From assembly GCA_023213235.1 (NCBI GenBank), contig CP096137.1, forward strand, positions 3,288,908 through 3,352,907: 64,000 nucleotides of DNA, in the 5' to 3' direction. Within the stretch, counting starts at the first letter, position 1. The number at the start of each line of letters is the position of its first letter. The stretch is from Elusimicrobiota bacterium (GTDB lineage: Bacteria > Elusimicrobiota > Elusimicrobia > UBA1565 > UBA9628). The position numbers and the translations under genes were made by a program. Under the pieces are notes generated by a model. It made no database searches. It was given only the letters and a program-made list of their open reading frames with translations, and was not told where the DNA came from. Of the stretch, positions 36,234-44,745 are shown one piece after another.

Positions 36234-37435
36234 ACCGCTCCCTTCTCGTCCTGGCGGCCGCGCTCGCCGCGGCGGGACCGGCGCGCGCCGTCGAATTCGT
36301 GCCCGTGTTCGGCGGGACGTTCCTCCTCGGCCAGGTGCTCGAGAACGGACGTTCGACGTCCTGGAACGGGAACGCGACCCTCCAGTTCACGCCCGCGATG
36401 AAGTTCTCCGAGTCGTGGGGGCTCATCCCGACGTACGCGGGCGCCTATCAAGGCAACAAGAACATCGCCGATCTCGGCTCGGGAGGCCAGTTGTTCCAGG
36501 ACTCGATGAGCCACTCGGTCCGCGCCAAGGGCGTCTGGAAGCGCGGCGACTGGAAGCTCAAGCCGCAGGCCGGCTACCGATGGGAGCTCCTGCGCGAGAC
36601 GACCGACGAGAGCTGGGGCGAGGGCCTCTTCGACTACCGAAAGCCCTCGTTCGGCCTGGAGGCGGAGTGGGCCGCCTCGGAGGCCGTGACGCTGGGCGCC
36701 TCGGCCGACTGGTACCGCATCGAGTTCCCCAACTACCGCTCGCTCGAGTCCTCCGTGAAGTCCCAGGGGCTCGGCCGCGAGCAGGCCTCGGCGCGCACGC
36801 TCGACAGCGTCAACACGGCCTGGACCGGCACGGCCTCCTTCCCGTTCGCGGTCCCGGGCGTCAAGACGCGCGTCGTCGTCTCCTGGACGGACCGCCGCTT
36901 CCCCGAGCAGAACATCGTCCTGCCGACGGGCTCGCTCTCCTCCGAACGCCGCGGCGACTCGATCAAGAACGTCGGCCTGAACCTCGGGCGGGGCTGGCGG
37001 CTGGGCGACACCGCGGGCGTCTACGTCGACCTCCAAGGCTCCTGGACGCGCCTCGACAGCACGCAGAACCACTACGACGCCGAGGCGTCGCGCTTCACCG
37101 GCGACTACTACTCGTTCGAGGAGACCGCGGTCCAGCCGCGCGCCGTGTTCTCTCTCGGGCGCCGCAAGGTGGAGCTCGGGATCGCCTATCTGAACACGCG
37201 CCGGCAGTACCTCTCGCGTCGCGCTCAGTCCGAGGGCGGCACGCACCTCGACGACGCGATGGTCCTCAATCAGGACAACTTCTTCTTCGACCTCGCGGTG
37301 CCGCTCGGCCGGGGCTTTCGCCTGCTCGTGAACTCGACGGCCGCGACCGCCCGCTCGAACCAGCGCTACCAGAAGTTCTTCAAGACCAACTACACCCTGC
37401 AGTCCCACATGCTGGGCTTCTCCTACAGCTACTGA
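36230..37435 (+). CDS. Outer-membrane beta-barrel protein, unknown
   Basis: A 401-residue protein with a signal peptide (VLAAALAAAGPARAVEF) and alternating amphipathic strands through to the C-terminal LQSHMLGFSYSY, whose aromatic last residue is typical of BAM substrates. Phrases such as WKLKPQAGYRWELL and TAVQPRAVFSLGRRKVELG show barrel strands. No specific family is recognised. It is the last gene of the FecR/giant protein/PorV operon, so it probably takes part in exporting or anchoring the giant protein. Its stop abuts the stop of the convergent rmuC gene (TGATCA). Confidence 0.7.
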   Translation: MNRSLLVLAAALAAAGPARAVEFVPVFGGTFLLGQVLENGRSTSWNGNATLQFTPAMKFSESWGLIPTYAGAYQGNKNIADLGSGGQLFQDSMSHSVRAKGVWKRGDWKLKPQAGYRWELLRETTDESWGEGLFDYRKPSFGLEAEWAASEAVTLGASADWYRIEFPNYRSLESSVKSQGLGREQASARTLDSVNTAWTGTASFPFAVPGVKTRVVVSWTDRRFPEQNIVLPTGSLSSERRGDSIKNVGLNLGRGWRLGDTAGVYVDLQGSWTRLDSTQNHYDAEASRFTGDYYSFEETAVQPRAVFSLGRRKVELGIAYLNTRRQYLSRRAQSEGGTHLDDAMVLNQDNFFFDLAVPLGRGFRLLVNSTAATARSNQRYQKFFKTNYTLQSHMLGFSYSY

Positions 37436-38547
37436 TCAGCCGAGGTCGGCGGGGAGCTTGGGGGCCTCGGGCTTTTCCTCGCCCTTGCGCACGCGGTCGA
37501 TCTTCGCGACCGAGGCGTCGAGGCGCTTGAAGGAGGTCTGCTCGATGTCGGTGTAAAGCTCGGAGACCTTGCTCACCTGCTCGCCGAGCTTCAGGAAGCG
37601 GCCCTTGAAGGTCTCGTAGGTGGCGGCGAAATGCGAGATCAGCTTGAGCACCTCCTGGGTCGCCTGCGCGAAGTGGAAGTTGTCGAAGGACTGGCGCACG
37701 ACGCCGAGCACCGCGTAGAGGGTGAACGGCGAGCACAGGACGACCTTATGGGCCAGCGCGTCGTCGACGAGGCCCGGGTAGTTTTCCTGGATGAAGCCGT
37801 ACACCTGCTCGTTGGGGATGAAGAGCAGGACGTAGTCGAGCGTCCCCTCTTCCACGCTGACGTAGCCGCGGCCCTGGATCTCCTTGATCCGGGCCTTCAC
37901 GTCGCGCTCGAACTCCTTCTTGAGGCGCGCGCGGTCGTCCTCGGTCGCGGCGTGAAGGAGCTTGAGCCAGTTGTCGAGCGGGAACTTCACGTCCATGTTC
38001 AGCTTCTTGCCCTCGGGAAGCAGGAAGGTGAAGTCGGGGCGCGTGGCGGCGGTGTCGAGCGTGCGGTTCTTGCGGTATTGAACGCCCTCGGCCAGGCCGG
38101 ACGCGCGCAGGATGTCGTCGGCCATCCGCTCGCCCCACTGGCCGCGCGCGCGGAGTTGTCCATCAGCGCGCGCAGGCCCTCGGTCGACGTCGCGAGCTTG
38201 GCCGTCTGCTCGGTCGCGTCTCGGAGGCCCTTCTCTAGAGATCCGTATTTAGTCGCCCGGTCCGCTTCGAACTTGCGGACCAGCTCCTCGTAGTTCTTCA
38301 GGCGCTCGGACAGCTTGTCGACGGCGTTCTCGACGGCGACCTTCTTCTCGTCGAGTTCGCTCTTCTGCTTGACCCGTTCCGTCTCGAACTTCTGCTCGGC
38401 GAGCTCGAGCAGGGCGCGGAAGTCCTCGCGCGCCTGGAGGCGCGAGGCCTCGTCGTTCTTGCGCGAAGAGAAGAACACGAGATAGAACACCGCGCCGGAC
38501 ACCGCGGCGCCCGCGACGACGGCGAGCAGGATCGTCAGGGCGTTCAT
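37436..38547 (-). CDS. rmuC: DNA recombination protein RmuC (one frameshift)
   Basis: Restoring one base near 38138-38150 gives 370 residues. An N-terminal membrane helix (LLAVVAGAAVSGAVFYLVFF), a long coiled coil (about residues 35-130) and the RmuC nuclease-like domain follow: WGERMADDILRASGL, TRPDFTFLLPEGKKLNMDVK (the restriction-endonuclease-like D...D-x-K pattern), DNWLKLL, DYVLLFIPNEQVYGFI and ALAHKVVLCSPFTLYAVL. RmuC is a predicted nuclease limiting inversions and recombination. Its start overlaps the SRPBCC gene by four bases. Confidence 0.9.
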
Positions 38548-39083
38548 TTGCGCTTCCTCGCGGTCAGGATGCGGACCGCCTCGAGGTCGATCGACTCGAG
38601 CTTGCACGTGCGTCCCGTCTCGAGGTACAGCTTGAGCTTGGCCAGGCCGTCCTCCCAGCCGCGCGCGTAGCGGGCGTACAGGGGATCGGCCTTCGCCGAC
38701 GACGGGAAGCCGGACTGCAGCCAGGTCACCTCGCTGCCGCCCTTGGCCGGCAGGACGAAGATCGAGGTGAGCGCGGGCGCGGCCTTCTCGCCGCGCGCGG
38801 GCTTCCAGAGCCAGGCGACCTTGCGCGCCGGCTCGAGATCGACGAACACGCCCTCGCGCTCGCCGAAGCCGGGAGCTGGCGCCCCCGCCTTGCCGGAGGA
38901 GCGCGGCCAGATCATGCGCAGGCGTCCGGCGTTGCGCGCGTCGGTCTCCGCGCCTTGGAGCCACCAGCGCGTGAGCTCGCGCGCGGACGTCAGGCTGCGA
39001 TAGACGAGCTCCGGCCGGGCGCGGATCGTCGCGGCGAGGCGGATGTCGCGGGTGGAGAGGCGGGTTTTCTCGGCGGACGGCAT
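38544..39083 (-). CDS. SRPBCC/AHSA1-family protein
   Basis: A 179-residue START/SRPBCC-like protein. The family opening is IRLAATIRARPELVYRSLTS, with ARELTRWW (the usual AHSA1 helix) and GGSEVTWLQSGFPSS toward the end. Such proteins bind hydrophobic ligands or activate Hsp90; here the role is unknown. TACACT ends six bases before the ATG on the minus strand (leaderless pattern), so it starts the two-gene unit with rmuC. Confidence 0.8.
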   Translation of the reverse strand: MPSAEKTRLSTRDIRLAATIRARPELVYRSLTSARELTRWWLQGAETDARNAGRLRMIWPRSSGKAGAPAPGFGEREGVFVDLEPARKVAWLWKPARGEKAAPALTSIFVLPAKGGSEVTWLQSGFPSSAKADPLYARYARGWEDGLAKLKLYLETGRTCKLESIDLEAVRILTARKRK

Positions 39084-39133
39084 GGGCTCAGTGTAGCAGA
39101 GGACCCGCGGGCGGGCCAGTGCGCGATGTTACC

Positions 39134-39853
39134 TTATTTACGAGCGGCGACCGGGCCGGGAACGCGGACCCGCTCTCCGGCGGGGCCGGCCGTGTGAGGC
39201 ATGAACGAGCCGATGAGCCCCGCGAACTTGTCGACGAAGTTCTCATGGCCGCGCTCGGTCGCCGGATAAGTGAGGACGTAGAAGCCGTCGGCCACGGGCA
39301 CGACGGCGTAGGAGTGCTTGCGCAGGACGAAGGGCTTGCCCGTGCCCGCCTGCTCGCTGATGCCCCAGCGGTTGGCCTCGGGCGCCGGCGTCGCCGACTC
39401 GACGATGAAGGCCTTGGCCTTGAGGCCGGAACTGAGCAAGGTGATCTCGGGGATGACCTCCTCGGCCGTGGTCTCGCCCGTCTTCTTATAGGAGAGTTTT
39501 CCGTCGAGGGACATCAGCACGTAGTCGGGACCGTAGACCTGCGACAGCGTCTGCGCCACGAAGTCGTCGGCGCCGCTGTACATCTCGAGGCGGCCGTCGG
39601 GCAGGCGGTGGGCGCGGTAGCGGCGGTACCAGCGGACGCTGAGGCTCGGCGCGCCGAGATAGAAGTCGGGATCGAACGGGCCGATGAAGACCGTCTGCGC
39701 GTAGTCGGTGTCCTGGAAATCCGTCATGACCTGCCAGCCCCACGGCACCTTGGCCGAGAAGTCCTTGGCCACGGACTGGTAGCTCGCGTACTTGGGAGGG
39801 TTGCAGGCCGCGGCGGCGAGCAACAGGACGGCGAAAAAGGCCTTGTTTTTCAT
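39134..39853 (-). CDS. Lipoprotein of unknown function
   Basis: A 239-residue protein with a lipoprotein signal: hydrophobic AFFAVLLLAAAAC with the lipidated Cys at residue 17, then NPPKYASYQSV. The mature part (VPWGWQVMTDFQDTDYAQTV, DGFYVLTYPATERGHENFVD) looks like the PsbP/MOG1-type fold of lipoproteins that describe themselves as resembling DUF1795, but I cannot be sure. TATACT lies 17 bases upstream, giving a leader of about 10 bases. Confidence 0.7.
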   Translation of the reverse strand: MKNKAFFAVLLLAAAACNPPKYASYQSVAKDFSAKVPWGWQVMTDFQDTDYAQTVFIGPFDPDFYLGAPSLSVRWYRRYRAHRLPDGRLEMYSGADDFVAQTLSQVYGPDYVLMSLDGKLSYKKTGETTAEEVIPEITLLSSGLKAKAFIVESATPAPEANRWGISEQAGTGKPFVLRKHSYAVVPVADGFYVLTYPATERGHENFVDKFAGLIGSFMPHTAGPAGERVRVPGPVAARK

Positions 39854-39901
39854 CCTATTCGGCGAGCCCGAGTATACCAGGCCATCTCCGGCTTGTCCAG
39901 G

Positions 39902-41791
39902 TCACTCTTCTTGCGCCGGCGCGGGCAGGGATTTCGCGCGCGCCTCGGCCTGCCGCGCGGCGTCCTCCTCGCCGAGGCGCCGGTGCAGGGCCGCGACGCG
40001 GGGAAGGACGGCCGCCTCGACGCGGTGCTCGGCGAGCCGCTGCGCCGAGCGCAGGGCCGCGTGGTAGGCGGCGCGCGCCTCGCGGTCGCGGCCGCGCGCC
40101 TCGAGCGCGAACGCCCAGGCCGCCTGCAGTTCGGGGTCGCGGCGCACGCGCGGACGCTCGCGCGCGAGCTCGAGGTGGCGGTCCGCCTTGTCGGCGAGGC
40201 CGAGCTTGCCGAGCGCGTACGCCTTCCAGATCAGCGCCTGCGCGGAGTCCGGCGCCTGGACGAGCCAGCGGTCGAGCTCCTCGAGCACGCGGCCGGCCGC
40301 GCGCTTGTCCGCCAGCCGCGGGTCGAGCGAGTCGGGCCACAAGCGGTTCGGGGCGACGGCGCGCGCCTTCGCCGGGACGAGCCAGGCGTTGGCGCCCGTC
40401 CGCTTCACGTAGACGAGCGCCGTGTCGTCGGCGTAAGCCAGCGCCCACGACGCGTCCTCGTCGATCACGCGCGCCGGCGCGTCGGCGCGCCGGTTGCGCA
40501 CGACCGCGTAGTCGAAGCGGTAGACCATGTCGAGCTGGCGGAACAGGCTCGGCCACGCCGCGGCCTCGCGCCGGAAGGAGGCGGGGTAGACGCCGCGCCG
40601 CTCGTCGGCGAACACGGGGCGGTCCGTCAGGCCGATGAGCTCGGCTCCGGCGGCCGGCTCGTTGAACATGCGCCCCTGGACGTTGTTCGCCTTCAGGAAA
40701 TGGGCCGCTCCGGCGAGCGCGGGCGCGCCGTAGCCGCGCGCGCGCGACAGCGGCGCGGCGACGAAGTGCTGGTAGGCGGCGAGCAGGAAGCCCGCGAACA
40801 CGGCCCAGCGCAGCACGCGCGGCCACGTGTCGGCGCGCGGCTTGAGCCAGTGCCCGAGCGCGAGCGCGATCGCGGGGCACGCGGCCAGGATCGCCAGCGG
40901 CCGCAGGCCCGGCAGGACGAGCGACAGGGCGATGACCGTCGTCGCGGCCAAGGTCGTGACGAACTCCTGCTGGAGCGTGTACCAGCACGCGGCCAGGCCC
41001 GCGAAGGCGAACGCGGTATAGAGGGAGAGCCACGAGGCCGGCCAGCCGCCGAGCGGAACCGTCGCGTCGGCGAACGAGCGGCCCAGCACCGCCCAGCCGA
41101 GCGGGTTCCAGCCCACGGTCAGCACGCAGGCCGCGAGCGTCGCCCAGTACGCGAGGCGCTCGCTGGCCGCCGTGCGCAACGACGTCTTGAAGACCTTGAG
41201 CCCGACGATCCACAGGGCGAGCAGCACGGAGGCGCCGTGCACGTTCGCCCACAGCCCGGTGATCGCGGCGGCCGCGGCCCCCTGCCACCAGCGGAAGCGG
41301 TGGCGCGGGCGCAGCAGGCGCAGCAGGCCGGCGAAGAACAGCAGGTCGAAGACGGCCGGCGCCTCGACGAAGCCCGCCCAGCCCGCGCAGGCGCCCAGCG
41401 CCAGCAGCGAGGCCGCGACGAGCGGGCTGCCGTGGTTGATCGGCAGCATCAGCGCGAAGGCCGCGGCCGCGGCGAGGCTCTTGACCGCGATGAGCGCCGA
41501 CGGCGAGAACGAGTGGAGCTTGGCGGCCGCGACGTCGAAGAGCCAGGAATCCGTCGTCCACGGCGAGCCCGCCGAGCCGTAGCCGAACGGATCGACGCGC
41601 GGCAGCGCTCCGTCGGCGAGGATCTTCGCGCCCGTCTTCAGGTGGATCCAGGTTTCGGGCGCGTGCACCGAGCGCCACGCGAGGGCGAAGACGAACGCGA
41701 ACAGCAGGGACTCGAGAGGCCAGTGCGGATGGTGGGGCTTCTCGTGCGCGTGCCCGTGATGCCCGTGCTTCTCGTGTTTCTCGTGCTTCAT
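39902..41791 (-). CDS. Polytopic membrane protein with His-rich N-terminus and C-terminal TPR-like region
   Basis: A 629-residue protein. The first 25 residues are very rich in His, Lys and Glu (MKHEKHEKHGHHGHAHEK). About ten membrane helices follow (for example SLLFAFVFALAWRSVHAPE and LLALWIVGLKVFKTSL) with an extracytoplasmic loop WIHLKTGAKILADGALPRVD, reminiscent of GT39/O-antigen-polymerase-type proteins. The last 150 residues are Ala/Arg-rich helical repeats (ALIWKAYALGKLGLADKADR; AAWAFALEARGRDREARAAY), like TPRs. It is probably an envelope-glycan enzyme. The His-rich tail could bind metal. TAGGAT lies 10 bases before the ATG. Confidence 0.7.
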   Translation of the reverse strand: MKHEKHEKHGHHGHAHEKPHHPHWPLESLLFAFVFALAWRSVHAPETWIHLKTGAKILADGALPRVDPFGYGSAGSPWTTDSWLFDVAAAKLHSFSPSALIAVKSLAAAAAFALMLPINHGSPLVAASLLALGACAGWAGFVEAPAVFDLLFFAGLLRLLRPRHRFRWWQGAAAAAITGLWANVHGASVLLALWIVGLKVFKTSLRTAASERLAYWATLAACVLTVGWNPLGWAVLGRSFADATVPLGGWPASWLSLYTAFAFAGLAACWYTLQQEFVTTLAATTVIALSLVLPGLRPLAILAACPAIALALGHWLKPRADTWPRVLRWAVFAGFLLAAYQHFVAAPLSRARGYGAPALAGAAHFLKANNVQGRMFNEPAAGAELIGLTDRPVFADERRGVYPASFRREAAAWPSLFRQLDMVYRFDYAVVRNRRADAPARVIDEDASWALAYADDTALVYVKRTGANAWLVPAKARAVAPNRLWPDSLDPRLADKRAAGRVLEELDRWLVQAPDSAQALIWKAYALGKLGLADKADRHLELARERPRVRRDPELQAAWAFALEARGRDREARAAYHAALRSAQRLAEHRVEAAVLPRVAALHRRLGEEDAARQAEARAKSLPAPAQEE

Positions 41792-41821
41792 CGACCGGCC
41801 TATCCTACAAAATCGACGGCG

Positions 41822-42451
41822 CTACTCCCCGCCCAGATCGCCCCGGAGCCACAGCACGAACAGCAGGCAGGACAGAGGCGCCAGGCCGCGGACCGGAGAG
41901 CGCAGCGCGAGCAGCGCCGCGGCGGCGAGGAAGGCCGCGTCGACGGGGTGCGCCGTGAGTCCCTTGGGGCGCGCGGCCGCGGCGCGCGAGGCGTCGACGC
42001 GCTCGCGCGCCGACGCGAGCTCGGCCTCGGGCAGCATGCGGTCCGAGAGGCGGTGAGCCGCGTCGTAGTGGTCGAGGGCATCGTCCCACCGTCCCTCGTC
42101 CTCCGCGATCTTGGCGAGCGTCATGCGCGCGGCTCCGTCGTCGGGGTGGGAGATCGCGCGGTCCTCGGCCGCCGCGCGGTCGGCGGAGCGGTCGCGCCGG
42201 ATCGCCTCGACGACCTCCGCGCGCGGCTTGGCCGTCATCAGGGCCAGCAACGCGATGGAGGCCGGGGCCGCCCATAGAACCGCGGGCTTGGCGATCGACA
42301 TGAGCCACGCCGCGACGGGGACCGCGAGCCCGAGAACCGTCATCCACAGCTCGGAAGAACCCTTTCTCGAGCCCCACGCCCACGCCGCCGCGAGGCTGGC
42401 GCACGCATAGAGCATGAGCCCGTGGCCGACGATGATGGCGAAAAAGTCCAT
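41822..42451 (-). CDS. Small membrane protein with TPR-like segment
   Basis: A 209-residue protein. Three N-terminal membrane helices (DFFAIIVGHGLMLYACASL, LWMTVLGLAVPVAAWLMS, AVLWAAPASIALLALM) are followed by a soluble helical region with a TPR-like unit (DDGAARMTLAKIAEDEGRWD) and two C-terminal hydrophobic segments. An ATG at 42463 is possible, but TATGCT ends seven bases before the ATG at 42451, so I use the latter as a leaderless start. It is divergent from the acyl-CoA dehydrogenase. Confidence 0.65.
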   Translation of the reverse strand: MDFFAIIVGHGLMLYACASLAAAWAWGSRKGSSELWMTVLGLAVPVAAWLMSIAKPAVLWAAPASIALLALMTAKPRAEVVEAIRRDRSADRAAAEDRAISHPDDGAARMTLAKIAEDEGRWDDALDHYDAAHRLSDRMLPEAELASARERVDASRAAAARPKGLTAHPVDAAFLAAAALLALRSPVRGLAPLSCLLFVLWLRGDLGGE

Positions 42452-42500
42452 CGCCCATAGCATACACCGCGCGCCGCGGATTCGCTACAATGCGCTCACC

Positions 42501-43652
42501 ATGAATTTCGAACATACCGCCGAGCAGAACGACATCCGCGACACCGTCCGCAAGTTCGCCGAGGCCAAGATCAAGCCCCTCGCGCACGACCTCGACGAGA
42601 AGGAAGAATTCTCCGCCGACCTCACGAAGCAGATGGGCGACCTCGGCATCTTCGGTCTCATCGTCCCCGAGGAGTTCGGCGGCTCCGGCCTCGACTACAC
42701 GTCCTACTGCATCGCCGTCGAGGAGCTCGCGCGCGTCGACGGCTCCCAGGCCGCCACGGTCGCCGCCGGCGTCTCGCTCGGCGTCGCCCCCATCCTCTAC
42801 TTCGGCACCGACGCGCAGAAGAAGGAGTGGCTGCCCAAGCTCGCCTCCGGCCAGCACCTCTTCGCCTTCGGCCTGACCGAGCCCGACGCCGGCAGCGACT
42901 CGCGCGGCTCGCGCACCAAGGCCGAGCAGAACCCCGACGGCACCTGGACGATCAGCGGCTCGAAGATCTTCATCACCAACGGCTCCAACGACCTGACCGC
43001 GGGCGTCATCGTGCAGGCCGTCTCCAACCGCAACGAGGCCGGCGACCCCGAGTTCACGTGCTTCATCGTGCCCAAGGGCACGAAGGGCTTCACCTCCCGC
43101 CGCATGCACAAGAAGCTGATGTGGCGCGCCTCCGACACCTCGGAGCTGTACTTCGACAAGGTCGTCGTCCCCGACTCCGCGATCCTCGGCAAGCGTGGCA
43201 CCGGCTCGCGCCAGATGCTCAAGACTCTCGACTCCGGCCGCCTCTCGATCGCCGCGATGGGCCTCGGCTGCGCCCAGGGCGCTTACGAGGCCGCGTTGTC
43301 CTACGCGCAGAAGCGCGTTCAGTTCGGCAAGCCGCTGTCCCGCTTCCAGGCGATCAGCTTCAAGCTCGCCGACATGGCGATGAAGATCGAGCACGCGCGC
43401 ATCTTCCTGTATAAGGCCTGCTGGCTGCGCGACCAGAAGAAGCCCTTCGGCAAGGAGTCGGCGATGGCCAAGCTGTACTGCTCCGAGGTCGCCCAGTGGG
43501 TGGCCAACGAGGCCGTCCAGATCCACGGCGGCTACGGCCTCATGAAGGAGTTCGACGTCGAGCGCTTTTATCGGGATCAGCGGCTCCTCCAGATCGGCGA
43601 AGGAACCTCCGAGATCCAGCGCCTCGTCATCAGCCGCGCGATCGGCTGCTGA
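42501..43652 (+). CDS. Acyl-CoA dehydrogenase
   Basis: A 383-residue FAD enzyme that oxidises acyl-CoA to enoyl-CoA. Family signatures are IFGLIVPEEFGGSGLDYTSY, FAFGLTEPDAGSDSRGSRTK (FAD/substrate loop), WTISGSKIFITNG, YAQKRVQFGKPLSRFQAISF, QIHGGYGLMKEFDVERFYRD and LLQIGEGTSEIQRLVISR, which holds the catalytic Glu in the short-chain position. The length fits short-/medium-chain dehydrogenases. TACAAT lies nine bases before the ATG (leaderless pattern). It may feed the CoA-transferase and thioesterase encoded elsewhere in the window. Confidence 0.95.
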   Translation: MNFEHTAEQNDIRDTVRKFAEAKIKPLAHDLDEKEEFSADLTKQMGDLGIFGLIVPEEFGGSGLDYTSYCIAVEELARVDGSQAATVAAGVSLGVAPILYFGTDAQKKEWLPKLASGQHLFAFGLTEPDAGSDSRGSRTKAEQNPDGTWTISGSKIFITNGSNDLTAGVIVQAVSNRNEAGDPEFTCFIVPKGTKGFTSRRMHKKLMWRASDTSELYFDKVVVPDSAILGKRGTGSRQMLKTLDSGRLSIAAMGLGCAQGAYEAALSYAQKRVQFGKPLSRFQAISFKLADMAMKIEHARIFLYKACWLRDQKKPFGKESAMAKLYCSEVAQWVANEAVQIHGGYGLMKEFDVERFYRDQRLLQIGEGTSEIQRLVISRAIGC

Positions 43653-43661
43653 CGCGCCCTC

Positions 43662-43693
43662 AAAAGAAGCCCCGGCGGGAATTCCCGCCGGGG
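43662..43693 (-). terminator. Rho-independent terminator of the Hsp20 gene
   Basis: A 24-base perfect palindrome (43670-43693; arms CCCCGGCGGG and CCCGCCGGGG around AATT) is followed on the minus strand by CTTCTTTT. It lies between the convergent dehydrogenase and Hsp20 genes; the plus strand has no T-tract. Confidence 0.85.
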
Positions 43694-43709
43694 CCGTTCT
43701 ACGCCCCGG

Positions 43710-44150
43710 TCATTCGATCGCGATCTTGCGCGGCTTGGCCTGCTCGGCCTTCGGCAGCCGGATTTCCAGAACGCCGTTCTTCATCGACGCCTTGACCTTG
43801 GCCGCGTCGACTTCCGTCGGCAGCGCGAACGCGCGATAGAACTCCCCGCGCGGCAGCTCGCGGCGCACCCACGAGTCCTCGTCGGAGCCCAGCGGGCGCA
43901 TGCGGCCGTTGATCACGAGGGTGTTCTCCTTGACCTCGAGGCCGACGTCGCCCTTGTCGAGGCCGGGGACGGCCGCGTACACGATGAGTTCGGCGTCCGT
44001 TTCGCGGATGTCGACCGCGGGCGACCACACCGTGGTGGGCCGCAGCGCGCGGCCGTAGAAGGGATGATCACCGAACACGCTCTCAAAGAGCCGGTCGAGG
44101 GTCGCCCGGTTCTCGTCGCGCGTCAGCATGATGTTCTTGTCGTCGTTCAT
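43710..44150 (-). CDS. Small heat-shock protein, Hsp20/alpha-crystallin family
   Basis: A 146-residue holdase chaperone. The alpha-crystallin domain spans about residues 43-146: VDIRETDAELIVYAAVPGLD, DVGLEVKENTLVINGRM, RAFALPTEVDAAKVKASMKN and the closing GVLEIRLPKAE. The C-terminal KIAIE is a variant of the I-x-I/V oligomerisation motif. AAAGGAGG lies upstream of the ATG, so this gene is not leaderless. A CIRCE-like operator overlaps the predicted transcription start. Confidence 0.94.
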   Translation of the reverse strand: MNDDKNIMLTRDENRATLDRLFESVFGDHPFYGRALRPTTVWSPAVDIRETDAELIVYAAVPGLDKGDVGLEVKENTLVINGRMRPLGSDEDSWVRRELPRGEFYRAFALPTEVDAAKVKASMKNGVLEIRLPKAEQAKPRKIAIE

Positions 44151-44176
44151 TGGGATAGCCTCCTTTATCGATGATA

Positions 44177-44203
44177 TTGGCAGTCTTCACTATCGACTGC
44201 CAG
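44177..44203. promoter_or_regulatory. CIRCE-like heat-shock operator
   Basis: TTGGCAGTC (44177-44185), nine bases, GACTGCCAG (44195-44203). The 9-9-9 layout and arms match the CIRCE consensus (TTAGCACTC-N9-GAGTGCTAA) with two symmetric changes (A3 to G and C7 to G). It lies just downstream of TATAAT on the minus strand (44213-44208), so a bound HrcA repressor would block initiation of the Hsp20 gene. Confidence 0.75.
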
Positions 44204-44299
44204 TATGATTATAACGCACGATTCCCGGGCTGTCAATATTCCCCGCACTCGCCCCCGATTTTACTGGCATCGCGCGGCAGGAATTGTCAGGATTGGCGC

Positions 44300-44592
44300 A
44301 TGAGCGCGACCGCTCTTCCCATGGCCCACCTCGACATCGACTACCCGTCGCAGGACCAGACGATCACGTCGGCGACCTACACGATCCGCGTGGGCGCGCC
44401 CGAGAATCTCGCCTCGATGGAGATTTCCATCGACCGCGGACCCTGGAAGCCCGCGCGCCGCGCGTGCGGCTACTGGTGGTTCGACTGGGCGGGCTACTCC
44501 GGCGGCGAGCACGTCATCGTCGCCCGCGGCCAGCAGCGCGACGGCTCCCCGTCGGATCCACGCCGCGCCGCTGCGTCGTCACGAAGCGCTGA
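44300..44592 (+). CDS. Small Ig-like protein of unknown function (one frameshift)
   Basis: Restoring one C in the run at 44547-44550 gives 97 residues ending RRCVVTKR. The sequence LDIDYPSQDQTITSATYTIR, SMEISIDRGPWKPARRACGY and GGEHVIVARGQQRDGS has the look of a single Ig-like/Big-type beta-sandwich with a Trp-rich face (YWWFDWAG). No signal peptide is seen. I do not recognise the family. The alternative unshifted frame runs into the tRNA, which argues for the repair. Confidence 0.55.
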
Positions 44593-44604
44593 GCCGAAAG
44601 CGAA

Positions 44605-44674
44605 GCCCCCTCCCAGAATCGAACTGGGGTAGCTTGTTTACAAAACAAGTGCTCTGCCACTGAGCTAAGGGGGC
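44605..44674 (-). tRNA. tRNA-Thr (anticodon TGT)
   Basis: The minus strand folds as a cloverleaf: acceptor GCCCCCT/AGGGGGC, D-arm GCTC/GAGC, anticodon stem CTTGT/ACAAG with loop TTTGTAA (anticodon TGT, reading ACA), and T-arm CCCAG/CTGGG with loop TTCGATT. The CCA end is not encoded. It is 70 bases, with a four-base variable loop (CTAC). One base may be missing from the adjacent C-run. Confidence 0.93.
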
Positions 44675-44710
44675 GCGGAACGATTTTATCTTGTTTTTAC
44701 TCGTGGAGGA

Positions 44711-44739
44711 TTGACGCCGTCGCGTATGCCCGCTATCTT
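44711..44739 (+). promoter_or_regulatory. Promoter of the Cys-rich secreted protein gene
   Basis: TTGACG (44711-44716), an exact 17-base spacer, and TATCTT (44734-44739). The start codon at 44746 is six bases after the -10, so transcription would begin at the ATG itself. Confidence 0.65.
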
Positions 44740-44745
44740 TCGAGC

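Noticed and set aside
39119-42277. Plus-strand open frame of over 1,000 codons
   Set aside because: It is antisense to the lipoprotein and two membrane protein genes, has a composition dominated by Arg/Ala/Gly with no domain, and arises from GC-rich codon bias.
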